This document shows positions 1 through 6,757 of a stretch of 9,951 nt of DNA, one piece after another; within the stretch, counting starts at the first letter, position 1; every line of letters begins with the position of its first letter. Position numbers and translations under genes: made by a program. The notes under the pieces are model-generated. The model searched no databases. It saw only the letters and a program-made list of their open reading frames with translations, and was not told where the DNA came from. This stretch comes from an uncultured bacterium (GTDB lineage Bacteria; Bacillota; Clostridia; Oscillospirales; Oscillospiraceae). The stretch lies in NCBI GenBank assembly GCA_905215425.1, contig CAJMQD010000016.1, positions 1 to 9,951 of the forward strand, written 5' to 3'.

Positions 1-45
1 GTATGCAAGAAGATCGAGCCGGACTGCCGGATCATTGTAAAGTGA
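1..45 (+). CDS. HMA-domain heavy-metal-binding protein, C-terminal end only (partial)
   Basis: Only the last 14 codons are inside the window, reading VCKKIEPDCRIIVK and then TGA. The string CKK(I/V)EPDC followed by a short hydrophobic strand is typical of the C-terminus of the small stand-alone HMA proteins that precede CadA-type ATPases in Clostridia. Those proteins are of about 70-80 residues and bind soft metal ions through a CxxC motif, which would lie upstream of this window. The gene ends 52 bases before the downstream ATPase start and is on the same strand, so co-transcription and metal hand-over to the ATPase are plausible. The identification rests on a short tail and on the neighbour, so it is moderately sure. 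The frame itself is open from base 1. Confidence 0.6.
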   Translation, partial: VCKKIEPDCRIIVK

Positions 46-50
46 ACGGC

Positions 51-74
51 AAAGGGGCGGCGACACGCCCCTTT
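51..74 (+). other. Intercistronic hairpin without a U-tract
   Basis: A perfect 9-bp inverted repeat (aaaggggcg / cgccccttt) encloses a 6-base loop. It starts 5 bases after the stop codon of the HMA protein and ends just before the ribosome binding site of the ATPase. It is followed by cctgtt rather than a run of T, so it is not a convincing intrinsic terminator. It could be a weak attenuator or an mRNA processing or stability element that sets the ratio of the two proteins. The structure is seen directly; the role is inferred. Confidence 0.5.
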
Positions 75-83
75 CCTGTTCTA

Positions 84-89
84 AGGAGG
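84..89 (+). promoter_or_regulatory. Ribosome binding site of the P-type ATPase
   Basis: AGGAGG lies 8 bases before the ATG at 98 and fixes that start. It is a near-perfect anti-Shine-Dalgarno match, so strong translation is expected. Confidence 0.85.
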
Positions 90-97
90 AAACCCCT

Positions 98-2011
98 ATG
101 ACAAGAAAACAGAAAAAAATGCGCGCCCGGATTCTGGCGGCCGCAGTGCTTCTGCTGGCAGCCAAGCTGCTGCCTACGATCTGGCTGCCCGGCGCCATTC
201 CCTTCCTCAGCGTCAGTCATGCGGCCGCAGACGGCACAACTGCCTTTTCTCTGTCCATGTGGCCGCTGTATCTCGCCGCCTATTTTACGGTGGGCTGGGA
301 TGTGCTGTGGCGGGCCGTGCGCAACATTAAAAACGGCCAGGTGTTTGACGAAAACTTCTTGATGGCGGTGGCCACTGTGGGCGCGGTGGGCTGCGGCGAG
401 CTGGCCGAGGGCGTGGCTGTCATGCTGTTTTATCAGGTGGGCGAGCTGTTCCAGTCCGTAGCGGTAGACCGCAGCCGAAAATCCATCTCCTCGCTGATGG
501 ATATCCGCCCGGACTACGCCAACGTGGAGCGGGAGGGCCGGCTGGAGCAGGTGGACCCCGAAGAGGTGGCGGTGGGAGATACCATCGTCATCAAGGCCGG
601 CGAGCGGGTGCCCCTGGACGGCACCGTGCTGGACGGGACTTCCAACCTGGACACCGCCGCCCTCACCGGCGAGTCCCTGCCCCGTTCCGTCAAGCCGGGC
701 GATGAGGTCATCAGCGGCTGTGTCAACCTGTCCGGCCTGCTCCATGTGAAGGTGAGCAAGCCCTACGGCGAGTCCACTGTGGCCAAAATTCTGGATCTGG
801 TGGAAAACTCCGCCGCTAAGAAGGCCAAGGCAGAGAACTTTATCACCAAGTTTGCCCGTTACTATACCCCCGCTGTGGTATTTGCCGCCCTGGCCCTGGC
901 CGTCCTGCCCCCCCTGCTGGGCTTTGGAGCCTGGATAGACTGGCTCCAGCGGGCGTTGACCTTCCTGGTGGTGTCCTGCCCCTGCGCCCTGGTCATTTCC
1001 ATCCCCCTGTCCTTCTTCGGCGGCATTGGCGGGGCCTCTCGCCAGGGAATTCTGGTGAAGGGCGGCAACTATCTGGAGGCCCTGGCTGCGGCCGGTACGG
1101 TGGTCTTTGACAAGACCGGCACCCTGACCCGGGGCAACTTCGAGGTCACGGTGATCCATCCCCAGGAGATGGACGAGAAGGAATTGCTGGAGTGCGCCGC
1201 CCTGGCGGAGCGGTCCAGCGACCACCCCATTGCCCAGTCCATCCTGCGGGCCTGCAAGGAGCTGCCCGCCCTGGACCGCATCTCCGCCTCGGAGGAGATC
1301 GCCGGACACGGGATGCACGTCACCGTGGACGGCCGGGAGATCTACGCGGGCAACGCCCGCCTGATGGACAAGATCGGCGTCCCCATCACCCTGAATTGCA
1401 AGCACGACGGGACCATCATCCATGTGGCGGTGGACGGCCGGTATATGGGCCACATCGTCATCTCCGACCAGATCAAGCCCGAGGCCGCCCAGGCCCTGAA
1501 GGCCCTGAAAGCCGCCGGAGTGGAGCGCACCGTGATGCTTACCGGCGACGCCCAGGGCGCGGCCCAGGCGGTGGCCGCCCAGGTGGGGGTGGATGAGGTC
1601 CATGCCCAGCTGCTCCCCGGGGATAAAGTGGACCAGGTGGAGCGCCTGCTGAAGGAAAAGCGCCCCCACCGCACCCTGGTGTTCGTGGGCGACGGCGTGA
1701 ACGATGCGCCGGTGCTGTCCCGGGCGGATATCGGCGTGGCCATGGGCGCTATGGGCTCCGATGCCGCCATCGAGGCCGCCGACGTGGTTTTGATGGACGA
1801 CGACCTGACCAAGCTGCCCCGGGCGGTGGCCATCGCCCGTAAGACCATGCGCATCGTGAAGGAAAACACCGTCTTTGCCATCGGTATCAAATTCCTTGTG
1901 CTGGGCCTGGCCGCCATTGGCCATGCCAATATGTGGATGGCCGTGTTTGCCGATGTGGGCGTGTGTATTCTGGCGATCCTCAACGCCGGACGGATGCTCC
2001 GGGCGAAATAA
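98..2011 (+). CDS. cadA: Heavy-metal-translocating P1B-type ATPase (Zn2+/Cd2+/Pb2+ efflux, CadA/ZntA type)
   Basis: This 637-residue membrane ATPase should export divalent soft metals at the cost of ATP. All core P-type motifs are visible. They are TGES in the actuator domain (190-193), CPC in the transport helix (294-296) followed by SIP (301-303), and DKTGTLT with the phosphorylated Asp338. The P1B His-Pro pair is at 376-377, TGD at 482-484 and the hinge GDGVNDAP at 531-538. The C-terminal helices carry Lys598 and Asp619 (in FADVG), the pattern of the Zn/Cd/Pb subgroup rather than Cu ATPases. Eight membrane segments are apparent: about 13-30, 52-73, two within 86-118, 257-278, 284-305, 589-606 and 611-628. 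There is no N-terminal HMA metal-binding domain; the short basic start MTRKQKKMRAR leads straight into helix 1. That role probably falls to the separate HMA protein just upstream. The subgroup is fairly sure. The symbol is by family, and the exact ion preference cannot be read from sequence. Confidence 0.95.
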   Translation: MTRKQKKMRARILAAAVLLLAAKLLPTIWLPGAIPFLSVSHAAADGTTAFSLSMWPLYLAAYFTVGWDVLWRAVRNIKNGQVFDENFLMAVATVGAVGCGELAEGVAVMLFYQVGELFQSVAVDRSRKSISSLMDIRPDYANVEREGRLEQVDPEEVAVGDTIVIKAGERVPLDGTVLDGTSNLDTAALTGESLPRSVKPGDEVISGCVNLSGLLHVKVSKPYGESTVAKILDLVENSAAKKAKAENFITKFARYYTPAVVFAALALAVLPPLLGFGAWIDWLQRALTFLVVSCPCALVISIPLSFFGGIGGASRQGILVKGGNYLEALAAAGTVVFDKTGTLTRGNFEVTVIHPQEMDEKELLECAALAERSSDHPIAQSILRACKELPALDRISASEEIAGHGMHVTVDGREIYAGNARLMDKIGVPITLNCKHDGTIIHVAVDGRYMGHIVISDQIKPEAAQALKALKAAGVERTVMLTGDAQGAAQAVAAQVGVDEVHAQLLPGDKVDQVERLLKEKRPHRTLVFVGDGVNDAPVLSRADIGVAMGAMGSDAAIEAADVVLMDDDLTKLPRAVAIARKTMRIVKENTVFAIGIKFLVLGLAAIGHANMWMAVFADVGVCILAILNAGRMLRAK

Positions 2012-2025
2012 AACCGCTCCTCGCG

Positions 2026-2056
2026 GCTCCCAGTTGAAAAACTGGGAGCTTTTTTT
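2026..2056 (+). terminator. Rho-independent terminator of the metal-efflux unit
   Basis: A perfect 10-bp stem (gctcccagtt / aactgggagc) is closed by a GAAA tetraloop and followed directly by seven T. It begins 14 bases after the ATPase stop codon. This is a canonical intrinsic terminator and separates the metal operon from the next unit. Confidence 0.95.
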
Positions 2057-2098
2057 ATGAAAAGCCGCCTGAAAGCCGTCGGGAGGCAGGAAGTTTTC

Positions 2099-2127
2099 TT
2101 GAAAGCTCCCATAGGTTGTGATAAAAT
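2099..2127 (+). promoter_or_regulatory. Sigma-A-type promoter of the binding protein / GGDEF-EAL unit
   Basis: TTGAAA (2099-2104) and TAAAAT (2122-2127) are separated by exactly 17 bases, each one mismatch from consensus. They sit between the ATPase terminator and the ribosome binding site at 2170, leaving an untranslated leader of roughly 45-50 bases. That leader is too short for a c-di-GMP riboswitch and I see no other riboswitch fold in it. The -10 box lies inside a dyad described separately. Confidence 0.75.
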
Positions 2128-2136
2128 ATCGTCACA
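2117..2136 (+). promoter_or_regulatory. Possible operator: TGTGA-N10-TCACA dyad around the -10 box
   Basis: TGTGA (2117-2121) and TCACA (2132-2136) form a perfect 5-bp inverted repeat with a 10-base spacer that contains the whole -10 hexamer. A dimeric repressor bound here would block promoter opening. The arms look CRP-like, but the spacing (10, not 6) does not fit CRP. No regulator can be named, and a chance dyad is possible. Confidence 0.3.
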
Positions 2137-2169
2137 CTATTTAACAGGTCCTTTCCCTGCGGCGGACCG

Positions 2170-2175
2170 AAGGAG
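2170..2175 (+). promoter_or_regulatory. Ribosome binding site of the solute-binding lipoprotein
   Basis: AAGGAG lies 6 bases before the ATG at 2182. It supports that start, which also gives a complete lipoprotein signal peptide. Confidence 0.8.
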
Positions 2176-2181
2176 TAATTC

Positions 2182-3607
2182 ATGTCACGGATCAAATCTC
2201 TGCTGTGCCTGGTGGGCGCGGCGGCTATGCTGGCTCTCTTCGCCGGATGCGGCAAAAATCCGGAACCCAACGCTCCGGTGCATACGGACGAGCCGGTGAA
2301 TATCACCGTGTGGACCTACTATAACGGCAGTCAGCTGGAAGCCTTCAACAGTATGGTGGAGGAGTTCAACCGCACTGTGGGCAAGGAGAAGAACATCACT
2401 GTGGACAGCTACAGCCAGGGCAGCGTGAACGACCTGGAGACCAATGTGCTGGCCGCGGCAGAGGGTAAAGTGGGCACACCTGCCATGCCCAACATCTTCT
2501 CCGCCTACGCGGACAACGCCTATGCCCTGGACCAGATGGGCGAAGTGGTGGACCTGAGCGCCTATCTCACCCAGGAGGAGAAGAACGCCTATATCGCCGG
2601 CTACCTCACCGAGGGGGACTTCTCCGGCAGCGGCAGCATCAAGATCTTCCCCACCGTCAAATCCACCGAGCTGCTCTTTCTGAACCAGACGGACTGGGAG
2701 CCCTTTGCCGAGGCCACCGGGGCGGATTACTCCGACCTGACCACGGTAGAGGGTGTGGTGGAAACGGCCGAACGGTACTATGAATGGAGCGGCGGCCGGG
2801 CGATGTTTGGCCGGGATGCCATGGCAAACTATATGCTGGTGGGCGCCCGGCAGCTTGGCTGTACCCTTCTTGAAGTGACGGACGGGGTTATGACCCTGAA
2901 TTACGACCAGACTGTGGTGCGCAAGCTGTGGGACAACTACTACGTCCCCTTTCTGAAAGGATATTTTTCCTCCGGCGGGCGCTTCCGCAGCGATGACGTA
3001 AAGACGGGAAATATCATTGCCTATGTGGGCTCCACCTCCAGCTCCAGCTTCTTCCCCAGTCAGGTGGTCACCAGCGATACGGAAAGCCATGACATTCAGC
3101 GGGTCGTTCTGCCCTGCCCGGTGTTCCGGGGGGGGAGAAAACTACGCCGTACAGCAGGGGGCCGGCATGGTGGTCACGAAGGCCTCTGAAGCAGAAATTC
3201 AGGCCAGCGTGGAGTTCCTGAAGTGGTTTACGCTGCCGGAGCACAATATTGCGTTTTCGGTGGACTCCGGCTATTTGCCCGTGACCAAGGCGGGGAACGA
3301 CATGGAGGTGATCCGCTCCAGCGGACTGGACGTGTCGGAGGAGATGGACCAGCTGCTCACCACCGCCCTGGATACGGTAAACAGCCATCAGATGTATACG
3401 CAGGCGGCCTTTTCCGGCGCGGCGGAGGCCCGCAGTGTGCTGGAGCACGCCATGAGCGACCGGGCCGAGGCGGACCGCGCCGTGGTGGAAGAGCGGATGG
3501 AGCAGGGGCAGAGCTTTGACCAGGCCGCCGAAGAATTCTTGTCCGACGACTATTTCCAGAGTTGGTATCAGGAGACCCTGACCGCTCTGCAGGCCTTTGA
3601 GGACTGA
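2182..3607 (+). CDS. Extracellular solute-binding lipoprotein (family 1-like), frame broken by one extra base
   Basis: The start encodes a lipoprotein signal peptide: basic MSRIK, a hydrophobic core and the lipobox LFAGC with Cys23 as the lipidated residue. The mature part (VNITVWTYYNG..., later WFTLPEHNIAFSVDSGYLPVTKAG) has the look of family 1 substrate-binding proteins of ABC importers, often sugar binders. As read, the frame runs 318 codons to the G-run at 3128-3135, then goes through a nonsense tail to a stop at 3187-3189. The second half continues in the next frame (GGENYAVQQGAGMVV...) to TGA at 3605-3607. Removing one G would give a continuous protein of about 474 residues with family-like sequence on both sides. 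As read, the product stops at 335 residues and loses the C-terminal third. No permease or ABC ATPase gene is adjacent; the next gene, 31 bases on, is a sensor GGDEF-EAL protein. The solute cannot be told. Whether the break is real, phase-variable or a sequencing error is open. Confidence 0.85.
3128..3135 (+). repeat. Run of eight G at the frameshift in the binding-protein gene
   Basis: Eight consecutive G follow codons GTG TTC C. With seven the reading would be VFRGGENYAVQQG, matching the downstream frame; with eight the frame changes after Gly318. A homopolymer at the precise switch point fits a length change by slippage in replication, transcription or sequencing. Confidence 0.9.
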
Positions 3608-3624
3608 CTGTGAAGTTAACGTTT

Positions 3625-3630
3625 AAGGGA
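3625..3630 (+). promoter_or_regulatory. Ribosome binding site before the GGDEF-EAL gene
   Basis: AAGGGA lies 8 bases before GTG 3639 and 11 before ATG 3642. The spacing favours the GTG slightly, but either codon could start the protein and they differ by one residue. Confidence 0.55.
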
Positions 3631-3638
3631 GCTGTTTT

Positions 3639-6600
3639 GTGATGAAGCAGGACCGCAAGAAAACAACAAAACAGGGCCGTTCTATCTTTCAGACGATTCT
3701 GAGTACGGTCTTGCTGACCCTCTGCGCAGAGATACTGCTGCTGATAGGCGCATTCTATTTCAGCCAGATATCTGCCCAGTTGGACCAGAATGTAGTGGAT
3801 ATGCTGCAAAAGCAGGTGGAAAACCGGAAAAACTACCTGGAGAACACGATGCTCTCCGCCCAGAATTTGACGGCCTTGGCGGAGCGGATCAATACCGCCG
3901 CCCTGGAGCTGGCGTCGGCGGGGAAGATCCGGATCGAGACGCTGGAGAGCAGCAGCGAGGATGCGCTCCCCCTGATGCAGGCCATCGGAGAAGACCTGAT
4001 CGAAACGCTGCGAAGCAGGCCGGTCAACGGGATCTTCGTGGTGTTCAACACCAGTGATTTGAACGAAAGAGCCGATGGCGACGTGCTGCCCTGCGTCTAT
4101 ATCCGGGATCTGGATCCGACCTCTCTGTCCTCTGACCGCAATGCTGACCTGCAATTTGAGTACTGCCCCTCCCAACTGGTGCAGGGTCTGCGCATTACGA
4201 CGGATCATAACTGGAACAGCGCGATCCCTTACACCGAACAGGACACGAAGCAGCTGATTTTCCCCGCGTTTCAGTCCGCCTGGAGCGACTCGGCGTCCCT
4301 GTCCGCGGCGGACTATGGCCATTGGACCACCAGTCTGTTTACCCTGCCCGGGGACGATCACGCCGCCATTGCGTACTCTATCCCCCTGATCCTGCCAGAC
4401 GGCCGGGTATACGGCGTATTGGGGGTGGAGATGCTGGAAAGCTATTTGCAGACGCTGCTGCCCAGCGGCGAACTGCAAAATGCTGACGTCGGCGGTTACA
4501 TGCTGGCCTGCGCCCAGAAAGGCACAGACCGGTATGATACTAGTTCGGTGCATGAGATCGTTACCATTTCCGGAAAGAAAACAAGCGGCGCCACCGGACG
4601 TTCGCTGAAACTGACAAGCTCGAAATACGGCGGATATCGCTTTCAAAACGAGGGAACTTGGTATTACGGGGCAGCGGAGGAGTTGTCTTTGTACAACCGC
4701 GACGCCCCCTTCTCCGACAAGCAGTGGCTGCTGGTGGGAATGGTGTCGGAACAGCGGCTGTTCGCCTTTTCTAACCATGTGGTGCGGCTGCTGATGCTGT
4801 GTTTGCTGCTGACGGCTCTGGCGGGCGTGGCCAGCAGCATCATGGTGGCCAGGCGGCTGGCCCGGCCTGTTTCCAGGCTGTCGAAGGAGCTGCTGTCGCC
4901 GACACAGACGAACCGCCGCAGCATCCCGGCTCTGCCTTCCACGGGAATTCGGGAGCTGGATCAGTTTTCTGCGGCCATTACGCAGCTCAGCCAGGATGTG
5001 CTGGACAGGTCCACCAAATTTCTGCGCATTATGGAGATGGCCAGCGTGGAGCTGGGCGGGTATGAGCTGTGCAGCAACCCGGACAGCGTCTATGTAACAG
5101 ATAACTTCTTCACCCTTCTGGATATGCCGGAGGAGGACCCGAAAACGCTGACCGCGGAACACTTCCGGGCGCTGCTGAAGCGCCTGGAGGATGAGTATCC
5201 CCACAAGCCGGGAGTCAATGGCGTGGAGGTGTACCGCGTAACCCGCCCCAATGGGACGGAGCGGTATTTGCACATCGAGACCACCAGGGAGGCCAACGCC
5301 CAGGTGGGTGTGGTGGAGGACGTGACCGCCGCCACCATGGAGAGGCTGCGCATCGAGCATGAGCGGGATTACGACCCCCTGACCGGGCTGTACAGCCGCC
5401 GGGCCTTCCAGCGGGAGTGCGAAGCGCTGTTTGCCGCACCGGAGAAGCTGGGCTGTGCGGCCCTGCTCATGATGGACCTGGATGACCTGAAGCACACCAA
5501 CGACACCTTCGGGCACGACTGGGGTGACGAGTACATTCGGCAGACCGGTCAGTGTTTTGCAAAATACAGCCCCAAGGGCAGCCTGTGCGCCCGGATCTCC
5601 GGGGACGAGTTCAACCTGCTGATCTACGGCTACTCCAGCCAGGATGATATCCGGCAGCTCATCGGGGATATCAAGCGGGCGGTGCGGGAGACGGTGATCC
5701 AGCTGCCCAGCGGCCGGGACCTGCATATCAGTATCTCCGGCGGTCTGGCCTGGTATCCCGTGGACGCCACCGATCTGAGCACCCTGAAAAAATATGCGGA
5801 CTTCGCCATGTATCAGGTGAAGCATACAGAGAAGGGGCAGCTGGGCGAGTTTGACCTGGCGGTATATAACCAGGATCTTTATCTGGACCAGAGTCGGAAG
5901 GAATTCCACCGTCTGATCAGCGAGGAGCTGGTGCGCTACCACTTCCAGCCTCTCGTCTCCGCAGAGACCGGGGAAGTAGAGGCGTACGAAGCCCTGATGC
6001 GGGTGGATCTGCCTACGCTGCATACCCCCACCGCAGTGATGAAGCTGGCCCGGGAGGAAAACTGCCTGCATGAGATCGAGCGCATCACGATGTTCAAGGC
6101 GTCAGAGGCGTTCCTGGCGTTGGGAGAAAAGGGGATCATTCAGCCAAATCAGCTGATGTTTGTCAATTCCATTGCCAACCAGTGCTTGACCGAAGAAGAA
6201 GCGGCGGAATTTGAAGAACGCTATTCTGTCCTGCTGCCCCGTATCGTCATTGAGATCGTGGAAGAGGAGGACATGGACATGGCAGCGCTGGAGCGGAAGA
6301 AGAGAGTTAACAACGGCTCCGGTGTGTTTGCCCTGGACGACTATGGCAGCGGCTACAACAGTGAAAAGTGCCTGCTGCTCCTGGCGCCCAAGTATATCAA
6401 GGTGGACCTGTCCATCATCCGGGACATCGACACCGATGTGGACAAGCAGCAGCTGGTGCTGAACCTGGTGGACTACGCCCACAAGCGGGATATGAAGATT
6501 GTGGCCGAGGGGCTGGAGAACGCGGCGGAGCTGAAAAAAGTGCTGGAGCTTGGCGTAGACCTGCTCCAGGGCTTCTATCTGGCCCGGCCCATGGCGGAGC

Positions 6601-6674
6601 CGGCGTCGGTGAATCCGGCGGCCCTGTCGGTCATTGCGGCCTTCCATAACGGAAGAAAAAACAGCGATAAATAA
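3639..6674 (+). CDS. Membrane sensor with PAS, degenerate GGDEF and EAL domains (c-di-GMP turnover, probable phosphodiesterase)
   Basis: This 1011-residue protein starts at GTG 3639 or the adjacent ATG 3642. Helix 1 (about 18-41) and helix 2 (about 380-403) enclose an extracytoplasmic region of some 340 residues that ends in a Cache-like stretch (ILPDGRVYGVLGVEML, 251-266). A HAMP-like linker follows helix 2 (RPVSRLSKEL, 409-418). A PAS-like domain occupies about 462-565. The GGDEF domain (about 575-745) keeps DPLTGLYSR and the metal-binding Asp613, but its signature reads SGDEF (654-658) and no RxxD inhibitory site precedes it. The EAL domain (about 755-985) keeps its catalytic set: EAL 784-786, Asn843, Glu872, Asp900-Asp901, Lys921, Glu957 and Gln977. 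It therefore probably hydrolyses c-di-GMP to pGpG. The GGDEF half may be a weak cyclase or a GTP-binding regulatory domain. The gene lies 31 bases behind the solute-binding lipoprotein gene in one apparent operon, which suggests the lipoprotein supplies the outside signal. Domains and EAL residues are seen; activities are inferred. Confidence 0.93.
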   Translation: MMKQDRKKTTKQGRSIFQTILSTVLLTLCAEILLLIGAFYFSQISAQLDQNVVDMLQKQVENRKNYLENTMLSAQNLTALAERINTAALELASAGKIRIETLESSSEDALPLMQAIGEDLIETLRSRPVNGIFVVFNTSDLNERADGDVLPCVYIRDLDPTSLSSDRNADLQFEYCPSQLVQGLRITTDHNWNSAIPYTEQDTKQLIFPAFQSAWSDSASLSAADYGHWTTSLFTLPGDDHAAIAYSIPLILPDGRVYGVLGVEMLESYLQTLLPSGELQNADVGGYMLACAQKGTDRYDTSSVHEIVTISGKKTSGATGRSLKLTSSKYGGYRFQNEGTWYYGAAEELSLYNRDAPFSDKQWLLVGMVSEQRLFAFSNHVVRLLMLCLLLTALAGVASSIMVARRLARPVSRLSKELLSPTQTNRRSIPALPSTGIRELDQFSAAITQLSQDVLDRSTKFLRIMEMASVELGGYELCSNPDSVYVTDNFFTLLDMPEEDPKTLTAEHFRALLKRLEDEYPHKPGVNGVEVYRVTRPNGTERYLHIETTREANAQVGVVEDVTAATMERLRIEHERDYDPLTGLYSRRAFQRECEALFAAPEKLGCAALLMMDLDDLKHTNDTFGHDWGDEYIRQTGQCFAKYSPKGSLCARISGDEFNLLIYGYSSQDDIRQLIGDIKRAVRETVIQLPSGRDLHISISGGLAWYPVDATDLSTLKKYADFAMYQVKHTEKGQLGEFDLAVYNQDLYLDQSRKEFHRLISEELVRYHFQPLVSAETGEVEAYEALMRVDLPTLHTPTAVMKLAREENCLHEIERITMFKASEAFLALGEKGIIQPNQLMFVNSIANQCLTEEEAAEFEERYSVLLPRIVIEIVEEEDMDMAALERKKRVNNGSGVFALDDYGSGYNSEKCLLLLAPKYIKVDLSIIRDIDTDVDKQQLVLNLVDYAHKRDMKIVAEGLENAAELKKVLELGVDLLQGFYLARPMAEPASVNPAALSVIAAFHNGRKNSDK

Positions 6675-6687
6675 CAGAATTGAAAAA

Positions 6688-6720
6688 GCCCTTCCGGAGC
6701 GCAGGCTGCTCTGGAAGGGC
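6688..6720 (+). other. Long intercistronic hairpin before the PucR-family gene; terminator-like on the opposite strand
   Basis: A 13-bp inverted repeat (gcccttccggagc / gctctggaagggc, one G-U pair in RNA) encloses a 7-base loop, 13 bases after the GGDEF-EAL stop codon. On the + strand it is followed by gtccataaacc with no T-run, so it should not be an efficient terminator in that direction. On the - strand the same hairpin is followed by five T, because of the A-run at 6683-6687, and would fit an intrinsic terminator for antisense transcripts. On the + strand it may attenuate or protect mRNA between the two genes. Confidence 0.6.
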
Positions 6721-6745
6721 GTCCATAAACCTACCCCAACAAAAA

Positions 6746-6750
6746 GAAGG
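6746..6750 (+). promoter_or_regulatory. Ribosome binding site deciding the start of the PucR-family regulator
   Basis: GAAGG lies 7 bases before the ATG at 6758. An in-frame TTG at 6680 would add 26 residues, but these would be encoded by the intercistronic hairpin and lack a good ribosome binding site. ATG 6758 is therefore preferred; it also places the family-typical N-terminus (VTVSDLLKLPSL) at residue 3. Confidence 0.7.
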
Positions 6751-6757
6751 TGAACGC

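Noticed and set aside
32..1924. 630-codon open frame on the - strand opposite the ATPase
   Set aside because: It lies antisense to a gene with every P-type ATPase motif, and its His/Gly/Gln-rich composition is typical of the shadow of a GC-rich gene.
2128..2181. Riboswitch (for example c-di-GMP) in the leader of the binding-protein gene
   Set aside because: The leader is only about 50 bases and shows no recognisable conserved core.
3017..3607. Independent 196-residue gene
   Set aside because: Its first codons are out-of-frame sequence of the lipoprotein gene; the meaningful part begins exactly at the G-run and continues the same protein.
2182..3607. Ordinary ABC importer operon
   Set aside because: No permease or ABC ATPase gene is next to the binding protein on either side within the window.
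3357..6071. 904-codon open frame on the - strand opposite the GGDEF-EAL gene
   Set aside because: Its composition is that of a GC-rich shadow, I see no recognisable domain, and it overlaps the clear EAL/GGDEF coding frame as well as the end of the lipoprotein gene.
6680..6757. 26-residue N-terminal extension of the PucR-family protein from a TTG
   Set aside because: It is encoded by the intercistronic hairpin, and ATG 6758 has a better ribosome binding site and the family-typical N-terminus.
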